Assembly (NCBI RefSeq): GCF_901905185.1
Contig: NZ_CABFMQ020000024.1
Coordinates: 62,001-126,000 of the forward strand
Length of the DNA stretch: 64,000 nucleotides
Reading direction: 5' to 3'
Source of the DNA: Methylocella tundrae
GTDB lineage: Bacteria > Pseudomonadota > Alphaproteobacteria > Rhizobiales > Beijerinckiaceae
Within the stretch, counting starts at the first letter, position 1, and the number at the start of each line of letters is the position of its first letter. The notes beneath the pieces are model-generated. The model worked only from the letters and a program-made list of their open reading frames with translations. It searched no databases and was not told where the DNA came from. The translations under genes and the position numbers were made by a program. This document shows positions 37,062-46,849 of the stretch, piece by piece.

Positions 37062-39281
37062 ATGAGAATCGCGCTCTACGTTCACTGCTTTTTCCCGGCG
37101 CATTTTTATGGCACCGAGGCCTATACTCTGACGCTCGCCAAAGAGCTGATCGCTTTAGGGGAGGAGCCTGTCGTCATTACAGCGACGCTCGCTGGCGAAC
37201 CGGCGCAAAAACGGCTCATCGAGGACCGGGTCTATGATGGCGTCCGCGTCATTTCGATCGACAAGAATCTTTTTCCGAACCGCAGCGTTCGCGACACCTA
37301 TGAGCAACCCGCGCTTCGTAATCTGCATGAGCGTCTGCTGCGCAAGATCCAGCCCAACGTCATTCACGTCTGTCACCTGATCAGCCACACGACGGCTCTG
37401 CTCGACGTCGCGCGCGCCATGGGGATTCCGGCATTTGCTACGCTCACGGACTTCTTCGGCTTTTGCTACAACAACAGGCTCGAGAATGCGCAGGGAGAAC
37501 TCTGCGCGGGACCCGATGAAGCCCGCGCCAATTGCATCGCCTGTTTCCTCCAGCTCGTCGGCGCGCGTCCCGACGCGAAGCCGTTAACCCGCCTCGGCGC
37601 TGACCGGCGTTTGCGGCCGTTCGTGGCAAAAGGGCTCGCACGGCTCGGCCGACGCGAGGAAAACCCATTCAGCATCAGCGGTTTTGAGCCGAACGACATT
37701 GTCGTGCGGCCCGATATTCTGCGCCGCGCGATGGGCGTCTATTGCGAAGCGATCGCGCCGACACTTTTCTTGAAGCGCGCTTATGAGGCCAATGCGTTTC
37801 CGGCGCCGATGCACATCAGTCATTTTGGGGTCGAGATTGATCGCAGTCCCAAGCCGGCGCGCGCGCGAGGGGACAGCGTCAGACTGGGTTTCATCGGGCA
37901 ATTATTTCCACATAAGGGCGCGCATCTTTTGCTCGACTCCCTTCGTGCGAGCGGACGGCAAAATCTCTCGCTGCAGATCTGGGGTCCAGATGACCAAGAC
38001 CCGGCCTATTACGCGACGCTGCGGCAAAAGGCCGAGGGGCTCCCTGTTCGATTTCAGGGGACCTTGCCGCGCCAAGAACTCGCCGGCGCGCTGGCGGGCC
38101 TCGACTACCTCGTCATCCCTTCCACCTGGTACGAGAACAGCCCGCTCGTGTTGCTTCAGGCGCTCGCCACCCATACGCCCGTAATCATTTCCGATGTGCT
38201 GGGCATGACGGAATTTGTGCAAGACGGCTGCAATGGTTTCCATTTTTCGCGGGGGGATGTCGCCAGTCTGACGGCGGTCTTGCACAAGGTCGCCGATGAT
38301 CCGGAGCTTGCGGCCCGCCTCAGCGCTGCGACGTCTTACGATCGCGCGCCAGCCGATATGGCGAAAGATGTTCTCGCCATGTATCGCGCGCACGCGCTCG
38401 GCGGCGTCGATGCGGCGGAAGCCACGGCCGCGCCGATCCAAACGGAGGGCGCGGATCAATCCGGTTCAAATCCGGCGCAGCTCGGCGTCGAGGGACCGCT
38501 CGACTCCTGGCTGGCCTACAATGAGGGCGCTCTGCACATTGATCCCGCGGAGGCTTCGCATATCGCGCCTTTCCCGCCGCTTGCGTTGATGACCGCGACC
38601 TCTGGACTGAGCCGCACGGAGGATTTCACCCGGCATGGCGTCGATATCATGCGCGCTCTCGCCGCGGCGAGCCCGGCGCCGCTGGCCTCCTATCGCGCCT
38701 GGCTCGATTTCGGCGTTGGCGCCGGGCGCGTCGCGCGGCTCTTCAAGGGCTATCGCGGCGTCTATGTCGGCGTGGACGTCGACCCTCACATGGTTGAATG
38801 GGTGCGCGGCAATCTGCCGTGGGTCAAGGCCCTGCAAACCGCGCCGCGTCAACCGCTTCCCTTCGCGGATCAACGTTTCGACGCGGTCGTCAGCATTTCC
38901 GTCTTCACCCATATGAATGACGAGGATCATCGTTTTTATCTCAATGAATTATGGCGGGTGACGCGCCCTGGCGCGATTTTGATGCTGACGGTCCATGGCG
39001 ATCGGGCTATCCAGCGGGCCAGCGCGGAGTCGAATATCCTTGATCTCCTATGCATACCCGCTGATGCGCTCCAGGGCGCAGGCAAGGCTTTGGCGGAAGG
39101 CGATGGATTTCACTTCACGCGCCAGAGCGGGCACCTTACGTCCTCGCTTTATGATTACGGCGTCACTTTCGTGAACAGGCGATGGATCGACGCCGTCTGG
39201 ACCAAATGGTTCGATATCGAGACTATTGTTCCCGGCGCCATTCATGACTTCCAGGACATCGTGGTGGCGCGACGCAGATAA
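37062..39281 (+). CDS. Fusion of GT4 glycosyltransferase and SAM methyltransferase
   Basis: A 739-residue two-domain enzyme. Residues 1 to about 450 are a GT-B glycosyltransferase: an HFYGTEAYTLTLAKEL acceptor-domain start, FIGQLFPHKG opening the donor domain, and PSTWYENSPLVLLQALA with the late glutamate region. After an Ala-rich linker, residues about 490-739 are a class I methyltransferase: WLDFGVGAGR near 548, VGVDVDPHMV, then DAVVSISVFTHM. The fusion implies that a sugar is added and then O-methylated, or a chain end capped, by one polypeptide. Capping by methylation is known to control polymer length in some O-antigens, so this is a candidate terminator of the glycan; that role is inferred. 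Confidence 0.85.
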   Translation: MRIALYVHCFFPAHFYGTEAYTLTLAKELIALGEEPVVITATLAGEPAQKRLIEDRVYDGVRVISIDKNLFPNRSVRDTYEQPALRNLHERLLRKIQPNVIHVCHLISHTTALLDVARAMGIPAFATLTDFFGFCYNNRLENAQGELCAGPDEARANCIACFLQLVGARPDAKPLTRLGADRRLRPFVAKGLARLGRREENPFSISGFEPNDIVVRPDILRRAMGVYCEAIAPTLFLKRAYEANAFPAPMHISHFGVEIDRSPKPARARGDSVRLGFIGQLFPHKGAHLLLDSLRASGRQNLSLQIWGPDDQDPAYYATLRQKAEGLPVRFQGTLPRQELAGALAGLDYLVIPSTWYENSPLVLLQALATHTPVIISDVLGMTEFVQDGCNGFHFSRGDVASLTAVLHKVADDPELAARLSAATSYDRAPADMAKDVLAMYRAHALGGVDAAEATAAPIQTEGADQSGSNPAQLGVEGPLDSWLAYNEGALHIDPAEASHIAPFPPLALMTATSGLSRTEDFTRHGVDIMRALAAASPAPLASYRAWLDFGVGAGRVARLFKGYRGVYVGVDVDPHMVEWVRGNLPWVKALQTAPRQPLPFADQRFDAVVSISVFTHMNDEDHRFYLNELWRVTRPGAILMLTVHGDRAIQRASAESNILDLLCIPADALQGAGKALAEGDGFHFTRQSGHLTSSLYDYGVTFVNRRWIDAVWTKWFDIETIVPGAIHDFQDIVVARRR

Positions 39282-39295
39282 CCGCGCCGGGAAAA

Positions 39296-41596
39296 TCACG
39301 CCTCCCGCTTCGCTATCACTCTCAGTTCGGTGAGAACGCGGGCGACGAGCGCCTCACGGGCGGCCCTGTCGAGACCAGTCGAACTTTCGGCGAGAGCGCG
39401 CACATACAGCGAAACTTCGTCTTGATGCGCGAAATAGTGAGGGCGCTGCCGGCCTATGACGATCGACATTTCATGAAGAGAGTTGGCCAGAGCCTCACTC
39501 GCCGTGAAGGCCGGGCGTCCTCCGGCCAGCGCCAGCGATCGCATCTCATATTCGAACACTGTTTGAGCGAGGCTGAGCCAGACCACGCGGTTCGTACATT
39601 GAGAATGAGCGAAGATATCCTGTTTGATGACGAGCGCCTCCTGAACGCCTAAGGTCGCGCGTTCGCCGCCCTGCGTCACGCCGCCGGGTTCCTGCCTGTG
39701 CCTGTTCAACGCCTCAGGGCGGAAGGAAATCTTGCCCTGTCGCAAGCACGCGAGATAGGCCCGCCAGTCGCCGCAATATCGAAAATCCTGGATTTGTCTG
39801 ATGGCGTCAACGAGCGCCGTTCGTTTGAACACGGCCGAGCTGACATTCGGAATCGTGTTCTTGATCGCGAGCGTCGTCAGGATTTCGCTAGCTCCGCTCT
39901 CGACGTATCCGGTGAGCCATTTGAGCTCGTCGAGCGTGTCGGTATAAAATCGATAGCTTTGCGCCAGGATTTCCCCCTGTGTCCCGATCACCTCTGAATC
40001 GCTATAGGCGAGGACGACGTCGGGATCCGTGAAGCTTTCCGCCATGCGTTGCAAGAAGCGAGGATCTGATGAGTCGTCGCTCTCGGCGATCCAGACGAGA
40101 TCGCATTTCGCATGTGAAACGCCCTTCGCCCATTGTTTGAACGGCGAGCCGCTGTTGCGTGGATTGGTCAAGATAGCGAATGGGATTTTCGACTTGGCTT
40201 TCGAGGCTCGCGCGATGGCAAGGCTCTCGTCCGCCGACGCATCGTCGAGGAAGATAATTTCATCAGGTGGAGACTGTTGGGCGAAAATCGACTTCAGCCG
40301 CTCGTCGAGATAGCGTGCGTGATTGTAATTTGGAATGATGACTGAGATCGTCGGCCTTGGTAGCGCGCAATAGCCCATGCGGCTATGCAGAAGCTCAGTC
40401 CACTCAGCGGTTGAAAGCGCCGCGTCGACGTCAAGCCGATAATAGGGAAGGTTGAGCGCCGCACATGTTTCCGGAAGCTGTGGACTGGCGTTTTCCGCCT
40501 CGATGACGAGTGCGCGCGGGTCGCGAAATTTCAATGCGCGCAGCAGGCGGTCCACGACGATGGCGTGGTCGAGCGAGGCGAACTCGGAACGTGAAAGATC
40601 AAGCGTTGCGCCGCCGGCCTGCGCAAAGCCCGGCGGCGCGTTCGTTAATATGTGGACATCGAGTTGCGGCAAGGTGTTGAGCGCGCAGCGAAGCTCGATG
40701 TTGCGCGCTCTGGCTGATGGCGACGGAGCAAGATCGACGATGAGAACCCGAAAGGGCGCGTCAAATCGCTCGCGCGGCGAGCCTGAGTGGCGCCACGGGA
40801 ACTGTTCAAAGGCCGCGACTGGCGAATCGGGCGGCGGCAGGAAGGCATGGCTGCTTCGCCATTGCTCGCGGCCGACCTCTGCATATTCGACCAATGCGTT
40901 TTCTGGCGTGACGAGCGGATCCGACGCCTTGGCGACATAAAAGGCGGGATCGAAACGCTCATGCGGTTTGCGGCCTTCGGCGGCGCCAAAGGCGAGATAA
41001 TGGGGCAGGGGGTCAAAACCTCTATCTCGAACGTCGGCATTCTTCATGCGATACCAGGACGCATCAAAGAGCGGCCCCGGGGAGCGTCCATCGCGTGAGC
41101 CGGACGCGACGAAATGAAGGAACGGATCGAACCCGACCTCGCGGACGTCAGGATTTTGGGAGAGGTACCAGTCGCGGTCAAAGAGGAGCGTCGGCGAGAC
41201 CCCGCGCGGCAGGCCATGGGCGATGAAATGGCCGAGGGGGGTCAGGCCGCGAAGATCGCCAGCGAGCTTGCGATAATAGGAGGACGAAAAATATGGGGAC
41301 GGCTCGAATCCTTCGGCGGCGCCATATTTGATGTAATCGAGCAGAGGGTCCTGGTCTCTTTGGGTCGGCGCTCGGCTTCGACGATACCAGGCTGGATCGA
41401 AGAGGATGTGTGGGCGCGCCCCCTGCCGCGCGCCTTCCAGCAGATAATGAACAAGGGGACTAAAGCCGCGAGCGACGCTCTCGGGGTATTCCGTTTTGTA
41501 CCAGTTCGCGTCGAAAATGCGGCTGTGCGCAATCAGCAATAGGCTTGCAAGATGGGGCGCTGCCTTAAGATTCCCGATTTTCAGCGACATAGGCAT
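39296..41596 (-). CDS. Glycosyltransferase family 2 with six N-terminal FDxxWY repeats
   Basis: A 766-residue protein on the strand opposite to its neighbours. Residues about 26-250 are six imperfect repeats of 36-38 residues, each built as FDxxWY, then a PDV-like segment, then PLxHYLxxGxxEGRxP. Residues about 280-405 are unassigned. From about 415 a GT2 domain follows: SVIIPNYNHA, FLDDASAD, then WIAESDDSSD carrying the metal-binding acidic motif. The repeats are found in other alphaproteobacterial glycosyltransferases and have no proven role; binding to glycan or partner enzymes is plausible. Start: ATG at 41596 (TTG at 41611 and ATG at 41590 are alternatives); the ribosome site is weak. Its 3' end lies 14 bases from the GT-methyltransferase fusion, tail to tail. 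Confidence 0.83.
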   Translation of the reverse strand: MPMSLKIGNLKAAPHLASLLLIAHSRIFDANWYKTEYPESVARGFSPLVHYLLEGARQGARPHILFDPAWYRRSRAPTQRDQDPLLDYIKYGAAEGFEPSPYFSSSYYRKLAGDLRGLTPLGHFIAHGLPRGVSPTLLFDRDWYLSQNPDVREVGFDPFLHFVASGSRDGRSPGPLFDASWYRMKNADVRDRGFDPLPHYLAFGAAEGRKPHERFDPAFYVAKASDPLVTPENALVEYAEVGREQWRSSHAFLPPPDSPVAAFEQFPWRHSGSPRERFDAPFRVLIVDLAPSPSARARNIELRCALNTLPQLDVHILTNAPPGFAQAGGATLDLSRSEFASLDHAIVVDRLLRALKFRDPRALVIEAENASPQLPETCAALNLPYYRLDVDAALSTAEWTELLHSRMGYCALPRPTISVIIPNYNHARYLDERLKSIFAQQSPPDEIIFLDDASADESLAIARASKAKSKIPFAILTNPRNSGSPFKQWAKGVSHAKCDLVWIAESDDSSDPRFLQRMAESFTDPDVVLAYSDSEVIGTQGEILAQSYRFYTDTLDELKWLTGYVESGASEILTTLAIKNTIPNVSSAVFKRTALVDAIRQIQDFRYCGDWRAYLACLRQGKISFRPEALNRHRQEPGGVTQGGERATLGVQEALVIKQDIFAHSQCTNRVVWLSLAQTVFEYEMRSLALAGGRPAFTASEALANSLHEMSIVIGRQRPHYFAHQDEVSLYVRALAESSTGLDRAAREALVARVLTELRVIAKREA
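40850..41515 (-). repeat. Six tandem protein-level repeats (36-38 codons each)
   Basis: The coding region contains six degenerate copies of the FDxxWY...PLxHYLxxGxxEGR unit. The repeat is clear in protein but weak in DNA, so it is old rather than a recent slippage product. Confidence 0.75.
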
Positions 41597-41766
41597 AAGG
41601 AGTCCAAGCAATTGACGTTAACGATGTTATGCCTCCAGTCAGAATTTTCGTCGACTTTCATGCCACTGTCCCATTTTGAGCTGAAGCGCCGCATGGCGAA
41701 TTTTATTGGATCAAGGGTTTGTTGTGACCTATTCGCTACACCCTCAGGATAAGAGTTGTCCGGCGA

Positions 41767-41788
41767 GCCTCGGGGATGGCTCCGAGGC
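41767..41788 (+). promoter_or_regulatory. Leader hairpin ahead of the outer-membrane export gene
   Basis: GCCTCGG (41767-41773) pairs perfectly with CCGAGGC (41782-41788) around an 8-base loop, 42 bases before the start codon of the export lipoprotein. No T-run follows, so it is not a standard terminator; a role in mRNA stability or leader control is possible. The rest of 41597-41830 is AT-richer and must hold promoters for both divergent genes. Confidence 0.4.
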
Positions 41789-41830
41789 GGCAGGAATGAT
41801 AACGCTGAGGCTAATATGGATGGGTCGTGA

Positions 41831-43015
41831 ATGCGGAATGATTTCTTGAATGTCGCAGGCATTCTGCTTTCCGGCGCGGCGTTGCTTGCCCTGACCGGCT
41901 GTGGGACCCTTCTCAGCGGATCTGGTCCCAGTACGGATGACGTGATCGCTCAGTCCACGTCGCCCGGCGTGCAGCGCTATGAAATTGTCGACATCAATTC
42001 TTCAGTGCTCGATATATTGCGGCATCGCGGTCCGGATAGTTTCCTCACCCATTTCGGGGATTACAGGCCCTCAGTTGAGCCAAAAATCGGCGTTGGCGAC
42101 ACGGTGGCCGTGACCATATGGGAAGCCGGCGCGGGTGGATTGTTTTCGGCTCCGCTCGTCAGTGATAGGTTCAGCACGGGGTCAAAAAGTTCAACGATAC
42201 CGGATCAGATTGTCGGCCGCGACGGCTCCATCAGCGTTCCCTACGCTGGCCGGATCAAAGTAGCCGGACGCACGACGCAGGAGGTGCAGGGCATCGTCGA
42301 ACACGCGCTCGCGGGAAAAGCGATCGAGCCGCAGGTTCTGATCAATATGCCGAAGTCGGTCAGCAATAGCGTCACCGTTACGGGCGAAGTCGTCAATGGC
42401 GCACGCGTGCCCTTGAGCGTCAGAGGCGACCGGGTCATGGACGTTATCGCGACCGCGGGCGGCATCAGGGCGCCGGTGAACGAGACCTATGTTCAACTTT
42501 CGAGAGGTCAGGAGACGGTTCGCGTCGCGATGAGCCGCGTCTCTTCGGATCCGAAGGAAAATATCTATTTGCGCCCCAACGACGTGCTGACGTTGATCCG
42601 GGATCCGCAAACCTTCATCGCTTATGGCGCGACGGGCAGGAACGCCGAGATCCCGTTCGATGCCGAAGGCATCAGTCTGTCGCAGGCTCTCGCCAAGGCC
42701 GGCGGACTTATGGATTTCCGCTCCGACCCCGCCGGCGTTTTCGTATTCCGCTTCGAGCCCGAGAGCGTCGTCCGCGCGTTGGCTCCCGGCTCAACGCTCG
42801 TTGCACATAATCGGGTGACGCCGGTCGTCTACAGGCTGAACCTGCGCGATGCGGCGAGCCTCTTCATCGCCCAGGGCTTCCGCATCCAGAACAGAGACCT
42901 GCTCTATGTCTCGAACGCCCCGATCACGGACGCTGAGAAAGTCATGCAAATTGTGAGCATGATATCGAGCCCGGCGCTGACTGGGCTCAGCGCCTGCGCC
43001 TATATCAAGTGTTAG
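41831..43015 (+). CDS. Outer-membrane polysaccharide export lipoprotein (OPX, Wza/KpsD-like)
   Basis: A 394-residue exported lipoprotein. The signal peptide ends in the lipobox LTGC at about residue 24. A polysaccharide-export (PES) domain begins near residue 85 (IGVGDTVAVTIWEAG), followed by the motif GRDGSISVPYAGRIKVAGRT and soluble-ligand-binding (SLBB) type repeats (VTVTGEVVNGARVPL and a second at about 265). It should form the outer-membrane channel for the polymer that the KpsE-like proteins deliver. It has its own leader region and is transcribed alone, converging on rmlA with a gap of 33 bases. Confidence 0.9.
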   Translation: MRNDFLNVAGILLSGAALLALTGCGTLLSGSGPSTDDVIAQSTSPGVQRYEIVDINSSVLDILRHRGPDSFLTHFGDYRPSVEPKIGVGDTVAVTIWEAGAGGLFSAPLVSDRFSTGSKSSTIPDQIVGRDGSISVPYAGRIKVAGRTTQEVQGIVEHALAGKAIEPQVLINMPKSVSNSVTVTGEVVNGARVPLSVRGDRVMDVIATAGGIRAPVNETYVQLSRGQETVRVAMSRVSSDPKENIYLRPNDVLTLIRDPQTFIAYGATGRNAEIPFDAEGISLSQALAKAGGLMDFRSDPAGVFVFRFEPESVVRALAPGSTLVAHNRVTPVVYRLNLRDAASLFIAQGFRIQNRDLLYVSNAPITDAEKVMQIVSMISSPALTGLSACAYIKC

Positions 43016-43048
43016 TGCGCGATCATCGCGCTCTGACGGCCGGTGCGC

Positions 43049-43918
43049 TCATGATTTGAAATGGTCGAGCAGACGGCGGCCATATTTTGTCTTGCCGAGC
43101 TTCATTGCGAGTTGCGCGAAATCATCCTTGCTGATCCATTCGTTGAGATAGGCAATCTCTTCCGGCGCCGAGATGAGCTGGCCCTGCCGGTGTTGAAGGA
43201 CGCGAACGAACTCCGCCGCCTCCATCAAGGAGTCATGCGTGCCGGCGTCGAACCAGGCAAAGCCTCGACCTAGCCTTTCGAGCTTCAACCGTTGTTGACC
43301 AATATAGAGATTGTTAAGGTCGGTGATTTCGAGTTCGCCTCGCGCCGAGGGACGCAGACTGCGGGCAAGATCGACGACGTCGGCGTCGTAGAAATAGATG
43401 CCGATCGCGGCCCAGTTGGACTTCGGCTGTTGCGGCTTCTCCTCGATCGATAGCACATCGCCCGTCTCGTTGAATTCGATAACGCCGTAGCGCTCCGGTT
43501 CGTCGACGGAATAGCCGAAGACGGTGGCGCAACCGCTCGAGGCGTTGGCGCGCTGCAACGTTTCCGACAGGCCGTGGCCATAGAGGAGATTGTCGCCGAG
43601 GATCAGACATGCAGGATCGCCATCGAGAAAATCCGCGCCGATGAGAAAGGCTTGCGCCAGTCCATCGGGAGACGGCTGGACCGCATAGTCGATGCGCAGG
43701 CCCCATTGGCTTCCATCACCGATAAGATGCCTGAACGCGGCTTGATCCTGCGGCGTCGAGATGATGAGAATGTCGCGGATTCCAGCCAGCATCAATGTCG
43801 ACAGCGGATAATAGATCATCGGCTTGTCATAGACGGGCAGGAGTTGTTTTGACGTCACGAGCGTCAGCGGATGCAGGCGCGTCCCGGAACCGCCCGCCAG
43901 AATGATGCCTTTACGCAT
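43049..43918 (-). CDS. rmlA: Glucose-1-phosphate thymidylyltransferase
   Basis: A 289-residue nucleotidyltransferase that makes dTDP-glucose from glucose-1-phosphate and dTTP, the first step to dTDP-L-rhamnose. The nucleotide-binding signature [11 protein letters not shown] is at residues 8-18, followed by [12 protein letters not shown] and LGDNLLYG with the metal aspartate. Length and motifs are those of RmlA. The open frame extends to 43966, but the ATG at 43918 gives the canonical [10 protein letters not shown] start. It is the last gene of the rmlC-B-D-A unit, 81 bases after rmlD. Confidence 0.96.
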   Translation of the reverse strand: MRKGIILAGGSGTRLHPLTLVTSKQLLPVYDKPMIYYPLSTLMLAGIRDILIISTPQDQAAFRHLIGDGSQWGLRIDYAVQPSPDGLAQAFLIGADFLDGDPACLILGDNLLYGHGLSETLQRANASSGCATVFGYSVDEPERYGVIEFNETGDVLSIEEKPQQPKSNWAAIGIYFYDADVVDLARSLRPSARGELEITDLNNLYIGQQRLKLERLGRGFAWFDAGTHDSLMEAAEFVRVLQHRQGQLISAPEEIAYLNEWISKDDFAQLAMKLGKTKYGRRLLDHFKS

Positions 43919-43999
43919 GACCAATCGCCTTTTTCCGCCGCCGCCCTTGAACCGTATGGCTCCCAAAGGAACCGTATGCTTTCCTTAAAAATTCAGGCT

Positions 44000-44875
44000 T
44001 CATCCGTCGCCGGTGAGCAGCTTGACGATCGCATCGGTTTCTTCGCTCCAGGGATGAGCGCTAAATCCAAAGCTACGCTCGAAAAGGCTGCAATCGAACA
44101 CGGAATTGGCGGGGCGGCGCGCAGGCGTCGGATAGTCCGCGCTCGTTATGGCGACGACGCTAGGACGCCGCCCTGTGATGGGAGCTTGCGCGTCTACGAT
44201 GCGGTTCGCAAATCCGTGCCAGGTCGTCGCTCCGGCCCCTGCAAAATGATATGTGCCATATAAATTGGCGTCGGAGGCGATCCGGGGCGCGATGCGCAAA
44301 ATCGCATCGGCGATATCGCGCGTCGACGTCGGACATCCACGCTGATCGGCCACCACGCGCAGCTCGTCACGCTCCCTAGCCAGGCGCAGCATGGTCTTCA
44401 AAAAATTATTGCCGAATTCCCCATAGACCCAGGAAGTGCGCAAAATAATATGATGGTCTGTCGCTTCGCGAACGGCCGCTTCGCCCGCGGCCTTGGTGCG
44501 GCCATAGACGCCGAGCGGCGAGATCGGATCGCTTTCCACGTAAGGAGCTGACTTCGCGCCATCGAAAACATAGTCGGTCGAGATGTGGATGAGCGGCGTT
44601 CGCTCTGCGGCGCAGACTCCTGCGATGACCCCCGGCCCGATCTCATTGCCGAGCCGCGCGGCCTCGATCTCTTTTTCGGCGAGGTCAACCTTGGTGTAGG
44701 CGGCGGCGTTGACGACGACGGTCGGTCTGGTTGCGTCAAGGGCGCGCGCGACGGCGCCGGCGTCGACGATGTCAACCTCGGCGTGCGAGAACGCTCTGTG
44801 AGGAACCGCCTTGTTGGATGCGCTACGCTGAAGTTCCTGCCCGAGTTGTCCGCCGGCTCCCAATATGAGGATCAC
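44000..44875 (-). CDS. rmlD: dTDP-4-dehydrorhamnose reductase
   Basis: A 291-residue short-chain dehydrogenase that performs the final NAD(P)H reduction to dTDP-L-rhamnose. The nucleotide-binding GAGGQLGQ lies at the N-terminus; STDYVFDG near residue 105 and YGRTKAAGE (Tyr-x3-Lys) form the catalytic set. The start is a GTG at 44875 that overlaps the rmlB stop by four bases (GTGA), giving the usual [10 protein letters not shown]-terminus; the longer frame to 44929 lies inside rmlB and is rejected. Confidence 0.95.
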   Translation of the reverse strand: MILILGAGGQLGQELQRSASNKAVPHRAFSHAEVDIVDAGAVARALDATRPTVVVNAAAYTKVDLAEKEIEAARLGNEIGPGVIAGVCAAERTPLIHISTDYVFDGAKSAPYVESDPISPLGVYGRTKAAGEAAVREATDHHIILRTSWVYGEFGNNFLKTMLRLARERDELRVVADQRGCPTSTRDIADAILRIAPRIASDANLYGTYHFAGAGATTWHGFANRIVDAQAPITGRRPSVVAITSADYPTPARRPANSVFDCSLFERSFGFSAHPWSEETDAIVKLLTGDG

Positions 44876-45942
44876 GCGACAACCCCGAGGCGTTCGCCGC
44901 GATAGACGCCGGATCTGATGCGGTCCCACCAGGCGCGATTTTCAAGATACCATTCAACGGTCTGGCGCAATCCAGACTCGAAGGTTTCGCGCGGACGCCA
45001 GCCAAGCTCCACGGCGATCTTGCCCGGATCGATCGCATAGCGAAGATCGTGACCCGGACGATCCGTGACGAAAGTGATGAGCCCGGCGCGGCGTCCGATC
45101 GCAGGATCAGGGGCAAGCTCATCGACTAGCGCGCAGATCGCGTGGACTACGTCGAGGTTGCTCTTTTCATTATGTCCGCCGATGCAATAGGATTGACCGA
45201 CCGCGCCTTGCGTCGCAACCGTCAGCAGCGCGCGCGCATGGTCCTCGACGAAGAGCCAATCGCGAATATTGGCGCCGGCGCCATAGACCGGCAAAGGCTT
45301 GCCTTCGAGCGCATTGATGATCGTCAGCGGGATCAGCTTCTCAGGGAAATGATAAGGGCCGTAGTTGTTCGAACAATTGCTGATGATGGTCGGCAGCTGA
45401 TAGGTGTGCCGCCACGCGTTGACGAGATGGTCGGAGGAAGCCTTCGAGGCGGAGTAGGGCGAGTTCGGACTATAGGCCGTCGTCTCAGCGAAAAAGCCCT
45501 CGTCGCCGAGCGAGCCGAAGACTTCATCGGTCGAGATATGATGAAAGCGAAACGCGCTTTGCTGCGGCTCCGTCAATGAGCGCCAGAAACCGAGCGCCGC
45601 CTGCAGCAGGGTGAAGGTTCCAACGACATTGGTGCGGATGAATTCGCCGGGCCCGTCGATCGAGCGGTCGACATGACTTTCGGCTGCGAGATGCATGACG
45701 ATGTCGGGCCTGAAGGCGGCGAAAATCTCGTTCATAAGCGGGGCGTCGACGATGTCCGCACGGATGAAGGAATAGCGCGGATCGTCGGCAACGGGCGCAA
45801 GCGAATCGAGATTGCCGGCATAGGTCAGCTTGTCGACCACGAGCACGGAATGCGGCGTATGGCCGATGATCTCGCGCACAACCGCAGAGCCGATGAATCC
45901 GGCTCCGCCGGTGACGAGAATGCGTCTGGCTGCGACAGTCAT
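44872..45942 (-). CDS. rmlB: dTDP-glucose 4,6-dehydratase
   Basis: A 356-residue extended SDR enzyme that converts dTDP-glucose to the 4-keto-6-deoxy sugar. Signatures are GGAGFIGS for NAD binding, [10 protein letters not shown] near residue 85, [10 protein letters not shown] with the catalytic Asp-Glu pair, and YSASKAS (Tyr-x3-Lys). [18 protein letters not shown] is the highly conserved substrate segment. It overlaps rmlC upstream and rmlD downstream by four bases each, so the three are translationally coupled. Confidence 0.97.
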   Translation of the reverse strand: MTVAARRILVTGGAGFIGSAVVREIIGHTPHSVLVVDKLTYAGNLDSLAPVADDPRYSFIRADIVDAPLMNEIFAAFRPDIVMHLAAESHVDRSIDGPGEFIRTNVVGTFTLLQAALGFWRSLTEPQQSAFRFHHISTDEVFGSLGDEGFFAETTAYSPNSPYSASKASSDHLVNAWRHTYQLPTIISNCSNNYGPYHFPEKLIPLTIINALEGKPLPVYGAGANIRDWLFVEDHARALLTVATQGAVGQSYCIGGHNEKSNLDVVHAICALVDELAPDPAIGRRAGLITFVTDRPGHDLRYAIDPGKIAVELGWRPRETFESGLRQTVEWYLENRAWWDRIRSGVYRGERLGVVA

Positions 45943-46511
45943 GGTGAGGCGGCCTCGTAGCGGAAGGGCGAAGCGAAAGCTTTGAAAGATCCGAGCGTCG
46001 CGTCCTTGTCAGAGAGGATCACGGAAGCCGGATCGATTGGCCAGTCGATGCCGAGGTCAGGGTCGTTCCAGATGAGCCCGCTGTCGCATTTCGGCGCATA
46101 GAAATCATCGACCTTATAGGCGACTTCGGCGTCGTCCTCCAGCGTGCAGAACGCATGGGCGAAGCCGCGCGGGATCAGAAGCTGTTCCCCGCCGCTGGCG
46201 GTCAGGGTTTCGCCGATCCAGCGCCCGAATGTGGGCGAGCCCTGACGCAGATCGACGGCGACGTCAAAAATGCTTCCGCGCAAGGCCCTGACGAGTTTTG
46301 TCTGCGCCGCGGGCGGCAGTTGAAAATGCAGGCCGCGGATGGTCCCAGCCTTCGCCGAGAAGGACTGGTTGTCCTGCACGAACTGGGCGCTGACGCCGGC
46401 TTCGGCAAGGCCGCGCTGGTTATAGGTTTCAACGAAGTAGCCGCGCGAATCGGCAAAGCGGCGCGGCTTCAACACGAGAACGCCGGGCAGAGCTGTTGTC
46501 TTGACTTCCAT
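45939..46511 (-). CDS. rmlC: dTDP-4-dehydrorhamnose 3,5-epimerase
   Basis: A 190-residue cupin-fold epimerase. [11 protein letters not shown] and [19 protein letters not shown] near residue 60 carry the catalytic histidine region, and [15 protein letters not shown] and [11 protein letters not shown] are the other RmlC signatures. It acts between RmlB and RmlD in dTDP-L-rhamnose synthesis and is the first gene of the unit, so its promoter should lie in 46512-46849. The presence of all four rml genes indicates that the neighbouring polysaccharide contains rhamnose. Confidence 0.96.
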   Translation of the reverse strand: MEVKTTALPGVLVLKPRRFADSRGYFVETYNQRGLAEAGVSAQFVQDNQSFSAKAGTIRGLHFQLPPAAQTKLVRALRGSIFDVAVDLRQGSPTFGRWIGETLTASGGEQLLIPRGFAHAFCTLEDDAEVAYKVDDFYAPKCDSGLIWNDPDLGIDWPIDPASVILSDKDATLGSFKAFASPFRYEAASP

Positions 46512-46849
46512 TCATCCCCCATAGCCGCGCTGGATGGTTTCCGCGATCATGGATCGTCTATTGGGCAGGTTTTGCGCTATTCGTCTACTGGTCGGCGCAA
46601 ATGATCCGACTGGAAAGCCTTGGGCGCCACGCCCGATCACGGCTTATCTCTTTGATTTGCGGCATCATCTTGTCGAAATACCGCAAGCCTCATTTTAAGT
46701 GTGGCGGCCCGCGTTGACGGCGGCTTGCGAATGAGAAGCGTGATTTCGGGGGTTTTTGATCGCTTCTCTGATAAAAGCATTCGTGAAAACAATCGGATAA
46801 GGCGCAGGTGCGATTCTTTTGGAGCTATCATGCGCGGGAAGGAGGAAAC
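46512..46849. other. Intergenic region between divergent rmlC and unknown gene
   Basis: 338 bases with no convincing gene. It must hold the promoter of the rml operon and that of the gene at 46850. The only structure that stands out is an inverted repeat at 46733-46768. Confidence 0.6.
46733..46768. promoter_or_regulatory. Inverted repeat, candidate operator
   Basis: GAGAAGCG (46733-46740) and its exact complement CGCTTCTC (46761-46768) are 20 bases apart, about 80 bases ahead of the gene at 46850. The spacing (28 bases centre to centre) would suit a dimeric regulator on one DNA face or a weak hairpin. No regulator gene is adjacent. Confidence 0.35.

Noticed and set aside
40850..41515. CRISPR-like or DNA-level tandem repeat
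   Set aside because: Repetition is at protein level only; DNA copies are too diverged and in frame within a gene.
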